Source of the DNA: Selaginella moellendorffii
Taxonomy: Eukaryota > Streptophyta > Lycopodiopsida > Selaginellales > Selaginellaceae
Direction: 5' to 3'
Length of the DNA: 64,000 nucleotides
Assembly: GCF_000143415.4 (NCBI RefSeq)
Contig: NW_003314267.1
Location: 1,371,309 to 1,435,308, forward strand
The notes below the pieces were generated by a model. That model saw only the letters and a program-made list of their open reading frames with translations, did not search any database and was not told the origin of the DNA. Positions 21,391 through 32,200 of the stretch are shown piece by piece; the first letter of the stretch is position 1; each line of letters opens with the position of its first letter. The position numbers were made by a program, and so were the translations under genes.

Positions 21391-22140
21391 TTATCCATGT
21401 AGGGCTACCACGAACCGATTGAACCAATCCATTCCAAAGATCACGTCAAATCCCGCCATGTCCAACACGGTGAAATCCATGTCTACTTTCCAAGTCCCTA
21501 CTTCGACTCTCGCTTGTCGAAGTACCTCATCAGTGCTTTGGCTACCTTGAACAAACTCTATAGTCCTTGGTTTGCCTAGCCGCTGCACCGTTAGTCCGGC
21601 TTGCCGGACTATGTCTGCAGCCACAAAATTATCCGAAGGACCCGTGTCAATAAGGATCTTAACAAAGCTACCTCCGAGCTTCCCTCGGAGGGCTAGTAGA
21701 TGTCGCAAACGACTCTCTACCAAAGTTGCTCGTGTAATGAGTAACTTTGAGTTAGGGACTGGATCACATACCTCAGTTTGGACTTCACCCGACTTGATGG
21801 CCATATTGGCTCTGGCCTTCTTCGGGTAGGGACATTCCCTCGAAAAGTGTCCCGCTTCACCGCAGTTGTAGTATACGTTGTTTCCCACGCTGCTATATGA
21901 CTTGACCTTCTTATCCGTGGGTTTGTCTCTTTTCGCTTGACTCCCCCACGTACTCGCTCGCTGGCCACCGGATTTGCCTTTCCGAAACCCCGAGGACTCA
22001 TTCTTAGAGAAACTCTTCTTGAATTTCCCCCTGCTATACGTTCCTCTTGGTTTGGCCCCTTTGCTAAATGTGGATCCCGACCCCGTCGTGTTCCCCTTTT
22101 GCAGGTTATCGTTGAAATGCACCTTGATAGCCGCATCCAA
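21391..22140 (-). pseudogene. Element A nucleocapsid and aspartic protease
   Basis: A basic region is followed by a knuckle YYNCGEAGHFSREC, in which the first Cys of CX2CX4HX4C has become Tyr. The retropepsin has ILIDTGPSDNFV, and VIFGMDWF closes the domain. The lost Cys is one more sign of decay. Confidence 0.9.
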
Positions 22141-22164
22141 AGCTTCCTTGTAGTTGGTCGGGTT

Positions 22165-22735
22165 CTAGCGCATCACCTCACCGCGAGCCCAGGTTTGCAA
22201 ACCTGATATAAAGGCATGGAACGCATCCATATCCCCTATGTCCGTGACAAGTATCCTCTTTGCCATGAACCCATTCACATATTCCTGGATGGTTCCAGTC
22301 TGCTTCAGCCTACTCAGCTCATCTCTCAGATGCAGAGTGGCATTCAGAGGAACGTATGTTGCGCGGATCCTCGCCTTCATCATGTCCCAGGTGGCCACCG
22401 GTCCTTCGTTGGCCTCCGTTGTTCTCCACCAAGACTTGGCATTATCTGCCAAGTATGGTTTTGCACATGGGACCTTCTCCGAGCTCGGTAACCGCAACGC
22501 TCGGAAGTAGTCCTCCATATCGTAAAACCAATCCTCCACAACCTTATAGTCGTTCACTCCCTTGAACACCGGTGGGGGCTTTGGTTTGTACTTGGGAACT
22601 GCCTGAGGGACTGATTCCACTTCGGTCTATTCGACCTTGTCTGGTTTTGCCTCAGTCCCTGCCGAAGGGTCCGCACCTTCTGCGCTGCTAGCATCCGCAG
22701 TCTTTCGCTTTTTCTTCCGCTTCTCATCACACTTT
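22165..22735 (-). pseudogene. Element A gag capsid region
   Basis: Retrotrans_gag pattern: PPVFKGVNDYKVVEDWFYDME, LADNAKSWW, LRDELSRLKQTGTIQEYVNGF. TAG stops at 22627-22629 and 22165-22167 replace expected Gln codons. The upstream part (22630-22735) is continuous with 24281 onward once the inserted solo LTR is removed. Confidence 0.88.
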
Positions 22736-24280
22736 TGTAAGAGACTAAATTTTCCATTTTACTTTAGTCACTTAACCACACCTCCGACCACTTGGAGGAG
22801 TCTCACTCACAACCTCCGCAAGTCCTATTTTGGGCTTGGGCTTACTAGCCCCGAGAATGGCATCCCCACCACTCAACTTCGTGCACTTGGTCCAAGTGCT
22901 CCACGTGTCCGATCCCATGACCGACACCCCAAGGCACCACCAACATACCAGCCCGTTAAGCTAGGCCATGCCCAATCACCTTGGTCACCTCGGTGGTCCA
23001 ACACCACCAACATTGCAATCCCGTCTCTCCAAGACTGGGCCATCCGTCCATGAGTGGTCATCCCAGATCCACTCCTTAGCATCCTTAGGATGCCCCCAGA
23101 CATGGGGAATAGCCTTCCCCAATATCCCTCTGTCAGTCCCCACTAAGTCCCTTTCTGCCCTTGGCCGTGTTTGCCAACACTGCCACTGGATCGAGGCCCA
23201 CAGGCCCGACCACTAAGTCCCACGGTCCTCTGGGACTTCCTCACCACACAACTGTGTCCTTGGTCACTACCTCAGAGGACTGCTCCTCTTCCTTTCCACA
23301 GTCTGGGCCTTTGGGACAACATTTTGGAACCCCGTGGCCTTACGGGAGCCCCCGGGGTATTTTCCCCCCTTTCCACCCTTGGGTGTTTTACCCATGGGCT
23401 TAGAGCGAGGTTCCGTTGAGCCATCCCTGGTATCCAAGTAGGTAGTGCCCCCCCCCCTTGGATTGGGAGCATTGGCCAGTCGATTTCCCGGGGGAACTAA
23501 AGCTGGTTTTTGAACACTTCCCCAAGTTACCCCGTTTGTCGGTCCGGGTTCACTTTAGTTTTGGACTTCCCAGGGGTCAGCTCATCCCCCAACACTGGGT
23601 TTGGCCTTCCTGGGCCAAACTGGCCTTTACTGGCTCCATTAGGCTCCAACCCCCACACTTTCCCTATTATATTTTTGGAACCCCTGGAAGCCCCCCCCCC
23701 CCCCCCCCCTGGGGGATGATCGCTTTGGGCTTTCACTCAACTGCCTGTATTAGTATTCGGACTCGGGCTCGAACTCGGACTCGGACTCGGTCTCGGTCCG
23801 GTTTCGGACTCGGACTCGATCTCGGTCTCGGGCTCGGCCTCGGTCTCGGTCTCGATCTCGGTTCCATCTCGGACTCCATCTCGGACTCCATCTTGGGTCC
23901 ATCTCGGACTCCATCTCGGACTCCATCTCGGGTCCATCTCGGACTCAATCTCGAACTCCATCTCGGGTCCATCTCGGACTCCATCTCGGACTCCATCTCG
24001 GGTCCATCTCGGACTCTATCTCAGACTCCATCTCGGGTCCATCCCGGACACTTCCACGTGTCATGTGTTGGTCCTTTTGGGTCCCTTTTTGGAGCCTCGC
24101 TTATTGCTCGCTTCGTGCTCATTCCTCGAGCACTTCGTTAGGAGTTCCACTCCCGCTCTCGACCTTTCAAGTCGTAGCTTTTGGCCCAAACGTGTTACAC
24201 TCGTTTGGCTTTCGCTTCGGCCACTACCATGTGGCACCCTTCCGGCTCCACTTTGGGGCCTAGGGACTTTGTGTCTCACA
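22736..24280 (-). mobile_element. Solo LTR (B family, 1545 bp) inside element A gag
   Basis: Starts TGTAAGAGACTAAATTTTCC and ends GTGTCTCACA, like the LTRs at 36034, 47780, 49885, 50316 and 52940. The flanks ACTTT (22731-22735) and GCTTT (24281-24285) are a 5-bp duplication with one change. It holds a C-run at about 23693-23709 and the minisatellite at about 23755-24050. No internal region is present, so it formed by LTR-LTR recombination. Confidence 0.85.
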
Positions 24281-24521
24281 GCTTTAGCTTGCGTACGAGA
24301 GTCTCCAGCAGGGCATTGGTCTGTGCCAACTGTCCTTCTAGCACGTCCAATCGAGCCTTGGACGACCGAACCTCACCACCGGACTCCTGTTTGGAAGTTT
24401 CCTCACTGGAGTCCTCCTCATGCAAGGATTCCTCATCCATAGCCTCCTGTTCGACCGGAGGCTCCAGCTCTGGCGGAGGTTCCGTCTCCGCCTGGGTTCG
24501 CTTACGCCCTGCCCTTGCCAT
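24276..24521 (-). pseudogene. Element A gag N-terminus
   Basis: Starts MARAGRKRTQAETEPPPELE and continues with an acidic segment and a coiled-coil-like stretch (LDVLEGQLAQTNALLETLVRKLK). The solo LTR interrupts it here; coding resumes at 22735 with a Lys/Arg-rich segment. The primer site lies about 45 bp upstream. Confidence 0.75.
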
Positions 24522-24559
24522 CTCCCAGCAATCCGCCTCTATCCTTCGCTAGAACTGAG

Positions 24560-24580
24560 GAAAAGGCTCCGATACCAAAT
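24560..24580 (-). other. Element A primer binding site (initiator Met type)
   Basis: On the minus strand the 5' LTR ends CTTACA and is followed by ATTTGGTATCGGAGCC. This matches the TGGTATCAGAGC initiator-tRNA-Met primer site with one change. Confidence 0.8.
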
Positions 24581-25730
24581 TGTAAGCCACAAATTTTTCC
24601 TTTCCAATTTGCCAGCTTACCTCGTCTATCCGTCCAACACCGCCTTGGCTTTTGCTAAGTTCCCTTGCCAAGGTTCTCGCCTAGGGTACCAGCTCCTACT
24701 TGGTCTCAGCTACTCACTGCACGAGCAACGGAGTGTTATCCATCCATCCACGGATTCCCAAATCACTCCCAATCCCCCTCCCTGGGTTAGACTGGACTTA
24801 AGGTTCGGCTACACTCCCCGCAAGCACAAGCAGCCAAGCACACCAAGCTTCCAGGTTCCTAACATCCCTTGGTACCACAAGACTTGATCATGGGACCCTC
24901 TAAATCCCAAGTCTTGAGTGCAACACTTGCTTCGGGACGCCGGGGCGAAACACCGTGGCCTAGCGGCCCGGTATAGGTACCTCTACCCCCCCACTTCCAT
25001 CCCGAAGGAAGGCCCAAGCCCCTAGGAAGGGCAAGGACCAATGAGCCGCATGGTACTCAAGTGGGGCACCACTCCACATGAGCCGGGAGCACCGCAATCG
25101 GTTTCCCTTTTGGGAGTGGGAGCTGCTCTTGAGCACTTCCTTGGATGGCCCCTCCGGCACCAGCCAAGTCCATGCTCACTCCCACCCAAGGCCCCTTGGC
25201 CCCAGTCTCAACCTCAAGTCGGTTTGGAAGCCCAACTGGAGAGTCCCTTCAAAACTGGTTCATGGACCTCACTATCCCTACTATACTTTTGGAACCCCCT
25301 GCAGCCCCCCCCCCCCCTGGGAGACACACGCTTTGGGCTTTCACCCCTTGACCTGTATTAGTATTTAGACTTAGTCTCTGGCTCGATCTCGGACCCGATT
25401 TCGGATCCGACTTCGGATTCGGTCTCGGACTCGATCTCGGACTCGATCTCGGACCCGATCTCGGACCCGACCTGGGACTCGATCTCGGACTCGGTCTTGG
25501 ACCCGATTTCGGATCTCGGACTCCGTCTCGAACTCGGTCTCGAACTCGAACTTGAACTCGGTCCCCGAGTCGGTCTCGGACTCGATTCCGGACTCTATCT
25601 CGAACTCGGTCCTAGAGTCGGTCTTGGACTCGATCTTCGACTTGGTCCCATCCGATGAACTCTTTGTCATTTTGGTCATGCTTTCGGGGTTCCTTTAGCC
25701 TACGACACCTCGGCGAGTTGGTTCCTTACG
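24581..25730 (-). repeat. Element A 5' LTR (1150 bp)
   Basis: Copy of 16643-17797 with a shorter C-run and a few substitutions. Ends TTACG directly before the ACATG duplication. Confidence 0.93.
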
Positions 25731-25988
25731 ACATGCTATTGACACCCACGTGAAATTTCGCATTCACAAAATTGGCATGAGGCCTCATGCCATCTTGATA
25801 TACACACAGCTGCAAGCAAGTAAAAACATACATGACAATACGCTAGCCATGAAATTGCAAGGGCCCAAGATGGCATGTGGCCTCATGCCATTTCTAAATG
25901 TGGTCCTAAGCCATTCCATGGTGAACATATCAGGAAGCACAAGTGCCGAATATCAAGAGGAAGCGGTAGCCACACCAAAGACAGTGCC

Positions 25989-26150
25989 GCTCGCAACACC
26001 GCAACTGCTCGTAGCGCTGCTCGCAACACCGCAACTGCTCGTAGCGCTGCTCGCAACACCGCAACTGCTCGTAGCGCCGCTCGCACAAACTGCCACTCGC
26101 ATAAACTGCCGCTCGCAATGGCACTCGCAATGCCGCAACCGCTCGTAGAC
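25989..26150 (+). repeat. 30-bp minisatellite, three perfect units plus decayed ones
   Basis: Unit begins GCTCGCAACACCGCAACTGC; copies at 25989, 26019 and 26049, followed by shortened CTCGCA...ACTGCC variants to about 26150. Confidence 0.9.
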
Positions 26151-26267
26151 GCATAAACCACAGCTCACAACGCCGCTTACACAAGCAGCGCTCACTGCGC
26201 TCAGCGGAACCAAGAACACGGCGCACAAAAATGATAGACCTAGGAATGAGTTCGAGAATTCAAAAAT

Positions 26268-28400
26268 AACACACGCTTGAACGTCACATCAAATCCTCTG
26301 ACAAACCAGATCTTATGATTCCTCTGACAAATTTCAAACTGAGTAGCTTCTAGACTTTGCTGTCGGAGGTTGAACTTTGTCACATCATGTCCTTGCCTCG
26401 ATCCAGCTGTGCCATGTTAGTGATTCGAACTTTGCCATGCCATGTCAGCGATCCGCGCCAAGATTATTTGCCATGTAAAGGAATAATTATGCTGTGTGTA
26501 TACGTCTATTTATGGCAATATAAGGCCATACGCCATTCAAAGAATAATGCTAGTCGAGCATTTTTTGGTGCATTTTTGGGTTCAAAATTGGATGAGCCCA
26601 CACGCTATAAAGTTTACCTGTACCAAAAATAGAAACAGCTTTATTTACTTGGGAATTTAAGTGGTTGAGGCATTTTTAAACTTACAAACACATGCCCTAC
26701 TTACATTCCTTTGGTTGCTTAAAATTCAAAAATATTATAAACCTTTCTTTTTGCATTTTCAATGTTTTCAATTATGGTTTTTGATTTTCGCAGGACCAGC
26801 CTAGTAATCTATTTGCATCCCGTCATGTTTATAGCTAGCTTTCGTTTGTCCCCTTCGCTAGCCTGAGATACATCTGCTCGGCATCTGCCTCTTACAGCAT
26901 TTGCCCAGAAAGGGCATCTTTCTTCACGCAGCATTTGCCACATGTTTAGGGTTTAGGGTTTAGCAATTCAGTAGCTTGATAAACATGCAAATACAGAACT
27001 TGATGCAAAATCCTTTGATATGTCACAATGCCCCTAGGACCATAAACACATTTCAATAGAGAGGGTCCTTTCATTTCATAACTCCTTACGTAGATCTTGG
27101 TAAAACCAGAGTTAGTGAAGTTAGTTTCTTGTGATCCCACATCTGATTGTGATGTCCCTTTGCAGTGTCGATGGAAAGGTCAATGCACACCAAACTGTAA
27201 AATCTTGGAGCAAAATAACGGTCGGATCTATGGCAAATGCCCCTGAAACATTGTAAGGCTCGTGTGATCTCATATGGTGTCCGATCGAGATGCTTCTTTG
27301 TAGGGTCATCAAGAAAGACATTGTATACCATTCTGTAAAATCTAGTTGCGATCTAACGGTTGGATCTCCAGAAAACTCAAAAAAATCTCGCGCGTATTAG
27401 AATATTCTAGGAATATACTCCTATGTGCCCCTGAAAATGGCATGCGGTCCCATGCCATTCAAGAGATAACGCCAGATGACGCCGAGCATTTTTTGGGATC
27501 AAAATTGCATGAGCCCACACGCTTGAACATCACATCAAATCCTCTGACAAACCAGATCTTATAATTCCTCTGACAAATTTCAAACTGAGTAGCTTCTAGA
27601 CTTTGCTGTGGGACGTTGAACTTTGTCACATCATATCCTTGCCTCGATCCAGCTGTGCCATGTCAATGATTCGAACTTTGCCATGCCACGTCAGCGATCC
27701 GCGCCAAGATTATTCGCCGTGTAACTGCTCGGCATCTGCCTCTTACAGCATTTGCCCAGAAAGGGCATCTTTCTTCACGCAGCATTTTCCACATATTTAG
27801 GGTTTAGGGTTTAGCAATTCAGTAGCTTGATAAACATGCAAATACAGAACTTGATGCAAAATCCTTTGATATGTCAGGACCATAAACACATTTCAATAGA
27901 GAGGGTCCTTTCATTTCATAAATTAAACTCCTTACGTAGATCTTGGTGAAACCAGAGTTAGTGAAGTTGGTTTCTTGTGATCCCGCATCTGATTGTGATG
28001 TCCCTTTGCAGTGTCAATGGAAAGGTCAATGCACACCAAACTGTAGAATCTTGGAGCAAAATAACGGTCGGATCTATGGCAAATGCCCCTGAAACATTGT
28101 AAGGCTCGTGTGGTCTCATGTGGTGTCCGATCGAGATGCTTCTTTGCAGGGTCATCAAGAAGGACATTGTATACCATTCTGTAAAATCTAGTTGCGATCT
28201 AACGGTTGGATCTCCAGGAAACTCAAAACAATCTCACGCGTGTCAGAATATTCTAGGAATATACTCCTATGTGCTCCTGAAAATGGCATGCGGCCCCACG
28301 CCATTCAAGAGATAACGCCAGATGACGCCGAGCATTTTTTGGTGCATTTTTTGGGATCAAAATTGCATGAGCCCACATGCTTGAACGTCATCCTCTGACA
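26268..28400 (+). repeat. Tandem segmental duplication in the transposon spacer
   Basis: Unit 1 starts CACGCTTGAACGTCACATCA near 26270, unit 2 near 27516, and a third start appears near 28374. Unit 1 has about 390 bp (about 26480-26870) lacking in unit 2. Both units contain two and a half TTTAGGG telomere-type repeats (26945 and 27796) and one palindrome near their end. No gene is supported here. Confidence 0.85.
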
Positions 28401-28599
28401 ATTTATTTAGCTGAACATCTGGCATTTTTGGAAATACAAGATGCTTTGGAATATCCAATCATGCATGGTATAAATATAGCGAGGGTATTAAATGATATCC
28501 CAATCATGATCTTTCTTTTGGATTTCGCGTGCATGCAGTCCGAGGAATGATGACGTTGCGGATTTCTTTTGGATTTCACGCATGCGCGCGCCGATCCAG

Positions 28600-29280
28600 A
28601 AATTAATGGTGGCGCCCAAGTCCGAGAAATGATGACGTGGCGGGATTACCAACCGTCGTGACATTTCGCGCGTGTGAGGTTAGGTTTTGCATTTTGCTTC
28701 GTACTCGCGCTCGCACACTCGCGCTCGCATCGCGCTCCCACTTCTCTACAGGTTTCTCATGTGCATCGGCGTCCACTCGCGCTTGCATCACACTCGCGCT
28801 CGCATCGCGCTCGTGTGCATCGGCGTCCACTTCAAGACACACCCAATTTGTAACTTCGCCGCCAACTCCGCCGCCCACTCCGCCACCCACACGCAGCCCA
28901 CTTGGCGTTCCGGGAGATTTCAGCGCCACTCTCCAACTGTAAGTGGCAGAGTAGCCTTGCTGCTACGATCCGCTGCACACACAGTGCACATTCGCCAGCG
29001 AGTCCGGCCTCGATTGTCACGCCTCCATTCGGCTTCAAATGGTAAGTCTTTTAGGCCAAGTAGAAAATGGCATGAGGCCACATGCCATTCAGTAGCAACA
29101 TTGGCATGCACCGATTGGGCTCTCGAGTGCAGTCCGGTTACAGATGGCGTGTAGCCTCACGCCATCTTAGGATGCAGCCTCAAGACATCTGATGCAGTGG
29201 TGAATGGCGTGTGGCCTCACGTTATTTCCAGCTGTTAGCTTTTCATCTGTCAGCTCTAATTGTTGTGCATTTCTGAACAG
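28600..29280 (+). other. Upstream region and possible small 5' exons of the ParB-like gene
   Basis: GT-AG pairs suggest short exons before 29281: one ending CTCCAACT at 28938, one at 28985-29041 (CTFASESGLDCHASIRLQM), and a tiny one from 29133. The introns between them carry palindromes at 29068 and 29140; another lies at 29202. The stretch 28690-28830 is a CTCGCGCT-type simple repeat. The true transcription start is not visible. Confidence 0.35.
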
Positions 29281-32200
29281 GCGAGGAATTGTGTTCTTCT
29301 TCCAGCCACTGTCAATGTGGATGCAGAGAAGGGGGAGGAGCTCACCAGTTGGACTTTCGGGATGGAAGGCGAGGATCTGAGGCTGTACAACACAGATGGT
29401 GGGAGAAAAGAATGCATGGGGATCCTCATCCAAGTGACAGACACTCCATGCAGTTCCATGCAAGAATATGGACTGGCACTTGTGGTAGAGACAGCGTCCG
29501 CCTTCAAGATCCACCTTGCACATCCTAGCGGCTTCCCGGAGGGGGGCAGCAGCTATGAGGAATTCCTAGAGGGAGCTAGGGAGAGGTTGTCCAGGAGGCC
29601 TAAAATTTCAAAGACGCTGCGGGTCTATGAAGATCACATGGAATCCACGGACCTCACCTACGGCGACGTTCAAAAACTATATTCCAACATTGAGCCGTTG
29701 AGAGTGCCTCCAGTTCGCGAAGCGAAGGGGAAGGGGGTCGATCTAGAAACTACCCCGAAGCAGAAAAGGGTGGTCAAGCTCAAGCCGACGTCCTACTCTC
29801 CTGGTCCAAAAAAGAAGCTACTCGGTGATGCCATTGCCTCGGGTTCGAACACTACACCCACCAAAAAGAAGAGCCGCAAAGAGCAGAAAGAGCAAGAAGA
29901 GGTAGCAAAAATCGTCACAGATAATAGTACTTGTTACTATTCCAACAAAGTATATACAATCGACGTGAGCCGTATTGACATCCAAAGCAAATACAACCAC
30001 AGGCTAGTATCTGATGAGTGGGTGGAGAAAATGAAGCAGAAGATGCTGGCAAGTCCAGTAACACTCGACATCACAGACGTGATCCCCTACTACCGAACAA
30101 TGAAAGGTGAGACGAGGTTTCCAGACTTGATCAATAGGAAGGTGTTGGATGATCAGAACATCCGGTTCTATGCCATCTCTGGGCAACATTCTAGCTTGGC
30201 GATGCAAGAGATAGTTGTGGATATTATGGTGGGCGAGGAGGTGAAGAAAGTTTTCAAGACAAGAGTTGTCAGCCTGATAAAAGGCAACTCGCCCCTCCGA
30301 TCTATCATATCCATCTCCCACGCGCAGAATGTCAAGCAAGAAACGTGCTACAAATCGGGTCTGCACGAGACATTGGCACGAACACGGAAGCTCTGGGTTC
30401 AACTGAAGAAGCCACAAAAACCAGGACAAGGACGTGCACTAGCAACTAGCGCCTGGCAGGTAAGCCTCGTTGCTGTGGCATAGCATGTGGCCTCACGCCA
30501 TTTCCATTGCAGGAATTCTCGAGTCTTCTCTCGAAAACACTAGGGGTCAATGACACACTCAGCATCCATAACATTCTACTCGCGACAAAAGTTGTTTTTG
30601 ACAAATGGGTAGATGTGCTGAGGAGGTACCATGACGGGGAGTTGTTAAACTCAATGGGTGTGGAGGACGGGCGGAAGCCCAATGATTTGAAGCTCAACGC
30701 CTTGCGTTTCTCGCAGTCTCTAGACGACGACGACGTTCTGACAGTGGCTAATGCTCTTCTACGTGGTGAGGTAGTCTTCAACAAGACCAAAATGACTCCC
30801 GGCCATATTGTGATATACGAGGACTTGTGCACAACTTTGAGAGCTCGTGCGCTATTGAAGGATTGGATCTTCGAGCAAGTGGCCGTGGAGAGGGTGAGCA
30901 TCGACACCACGCAAGAGATGATGGAAGAGCTGGAGTTGTCAAATGAAGACATCGACGAGTACGTGAAGGGGGCCCCCAAGTTCATCGATCTGCTGCGGGA
31001 TGCCACGAAAAGTAAAGCTGAGAAGTTGGATCAGTATCCAAATTTTATTAAGAGGGATGTCGACCGCTGGCTTCAGAAACAGCTCGACCCCGCAGCAGAG
31101 GCCTATCGAGAACCTTACCGGGTATACGTGAATTCGGATGAGGATCAAAGGTGGAGGAGCATCGTTTCCCGCGGAGATGAGCAGGTCAAGAACATCTTTT
31201 GTGTGATGGACTTCACAAACGAGGAGATCACTCATGCAGACGAAGTCAGCTCCATCATTGACTTAATGGTGGGACTTGCGGAGGTGGAATCTTCAGTCCA
31301 CTATATGATCTACGACTCCGAATCCTATCACAAGTTCTAGAAGGCCTTGAACGAGGTGAAGGCTCGGTTGAAAGGCAAGGAGATGCAGGAGATCCATGGG
31401 ATAATGGCTAAGAAGAAGATACCGACGAATGTCTACATCTTCACACTTGCCCTTGTTATTGGTCCTGCAGCAGAGTGGGACTGGAGTGACTTCCCAGCTT
31501 CGTTCGACAAGGCCGATCGAATTGATCTGAGGGAGGTCAATTTACCCGTGCCTGAGGAACTAAAGACGGCTATGGAGCTTTCGAATCCAGAGAAAGCTCC
31601 AGATGCAGCATGGGAAATGCTCAGCTGGGTCTTCAACGCAATAGCGGGTGGGTCACCTGCTTCCGACTCCAAGGGCAAATGCGTTGTCGAGTACAACTGC
31701 GGCGGACTATTCTTTCGAGCCGCACTACTCAAGGGTGTCCCGTGTGTTGCGGTGACAAACTCCATTGAAGAGGTGACTTCAATGGAGCATATAATTACAG
31801 TTGCCAAAGAAAAACAGTATCTTCTTTGCGAACCTGGTGAGTACGCACTTTAAGTTTAAATGTTATCTCACAAGCTCTGTATGCAGGAGCGTGGCCACCC
31901 CCAGATGCTGAAACGGCGTTAACAGCTATTGTTGAAGATACCCATGTTGGGCTGAGCTCACAACCTGCACAAGGTAAGGTCACGTGAGGCCTCACGCCAT
32001 TTTGATTATAGATCGTTGTGAATATTCAGACACGAGGACTGAAAAGCGCACTGGTGGCGCGTCGAAGAAGGACAAACAGACAAGCAATAGGAAAAAAGGA
32101 GGTACAAATTATATTTGCAATGGCGTGTGGTCTCATGCCATTCCTTGCAGGAGACACTTCTTCAAAGGCAAAACAGGCAAGCACCAGCCAAGCTCAAACT

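Larger units (their letters stand above)
16643..25730 (-). mobile_element. Element A: chromodomain Ty3/gypsy retrotransposon, nested
   Basis: Flanked by the 5-bp duplication ACATG (16638-16642 and 25731-25735). LTRs are 16643-17797 and 24581-25730. Reading on the minus strand: 5' LTR, an initiator-Met-type primer site, gag, zinc knuckle, protease, RT, RNase H, integrase, chromodomain, polypurine tract, 3' LTR. This pol order with a C-terminal chromodomain defines the chromovirus branch of plant Ty3/gypsy. It is inserted in the giant transposon upstream of the transposase gene. It carries a solo LTR (22736-24280) inside gag and is inactivated by several stops and frameshifts. Confidence 0.95.

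Noticed and set aside
28603-28942. ORFs in the CTCGCGCT repeat region
   Set aside because: Simple-sequence origin; only the splice signals near 28938 are of possible use.
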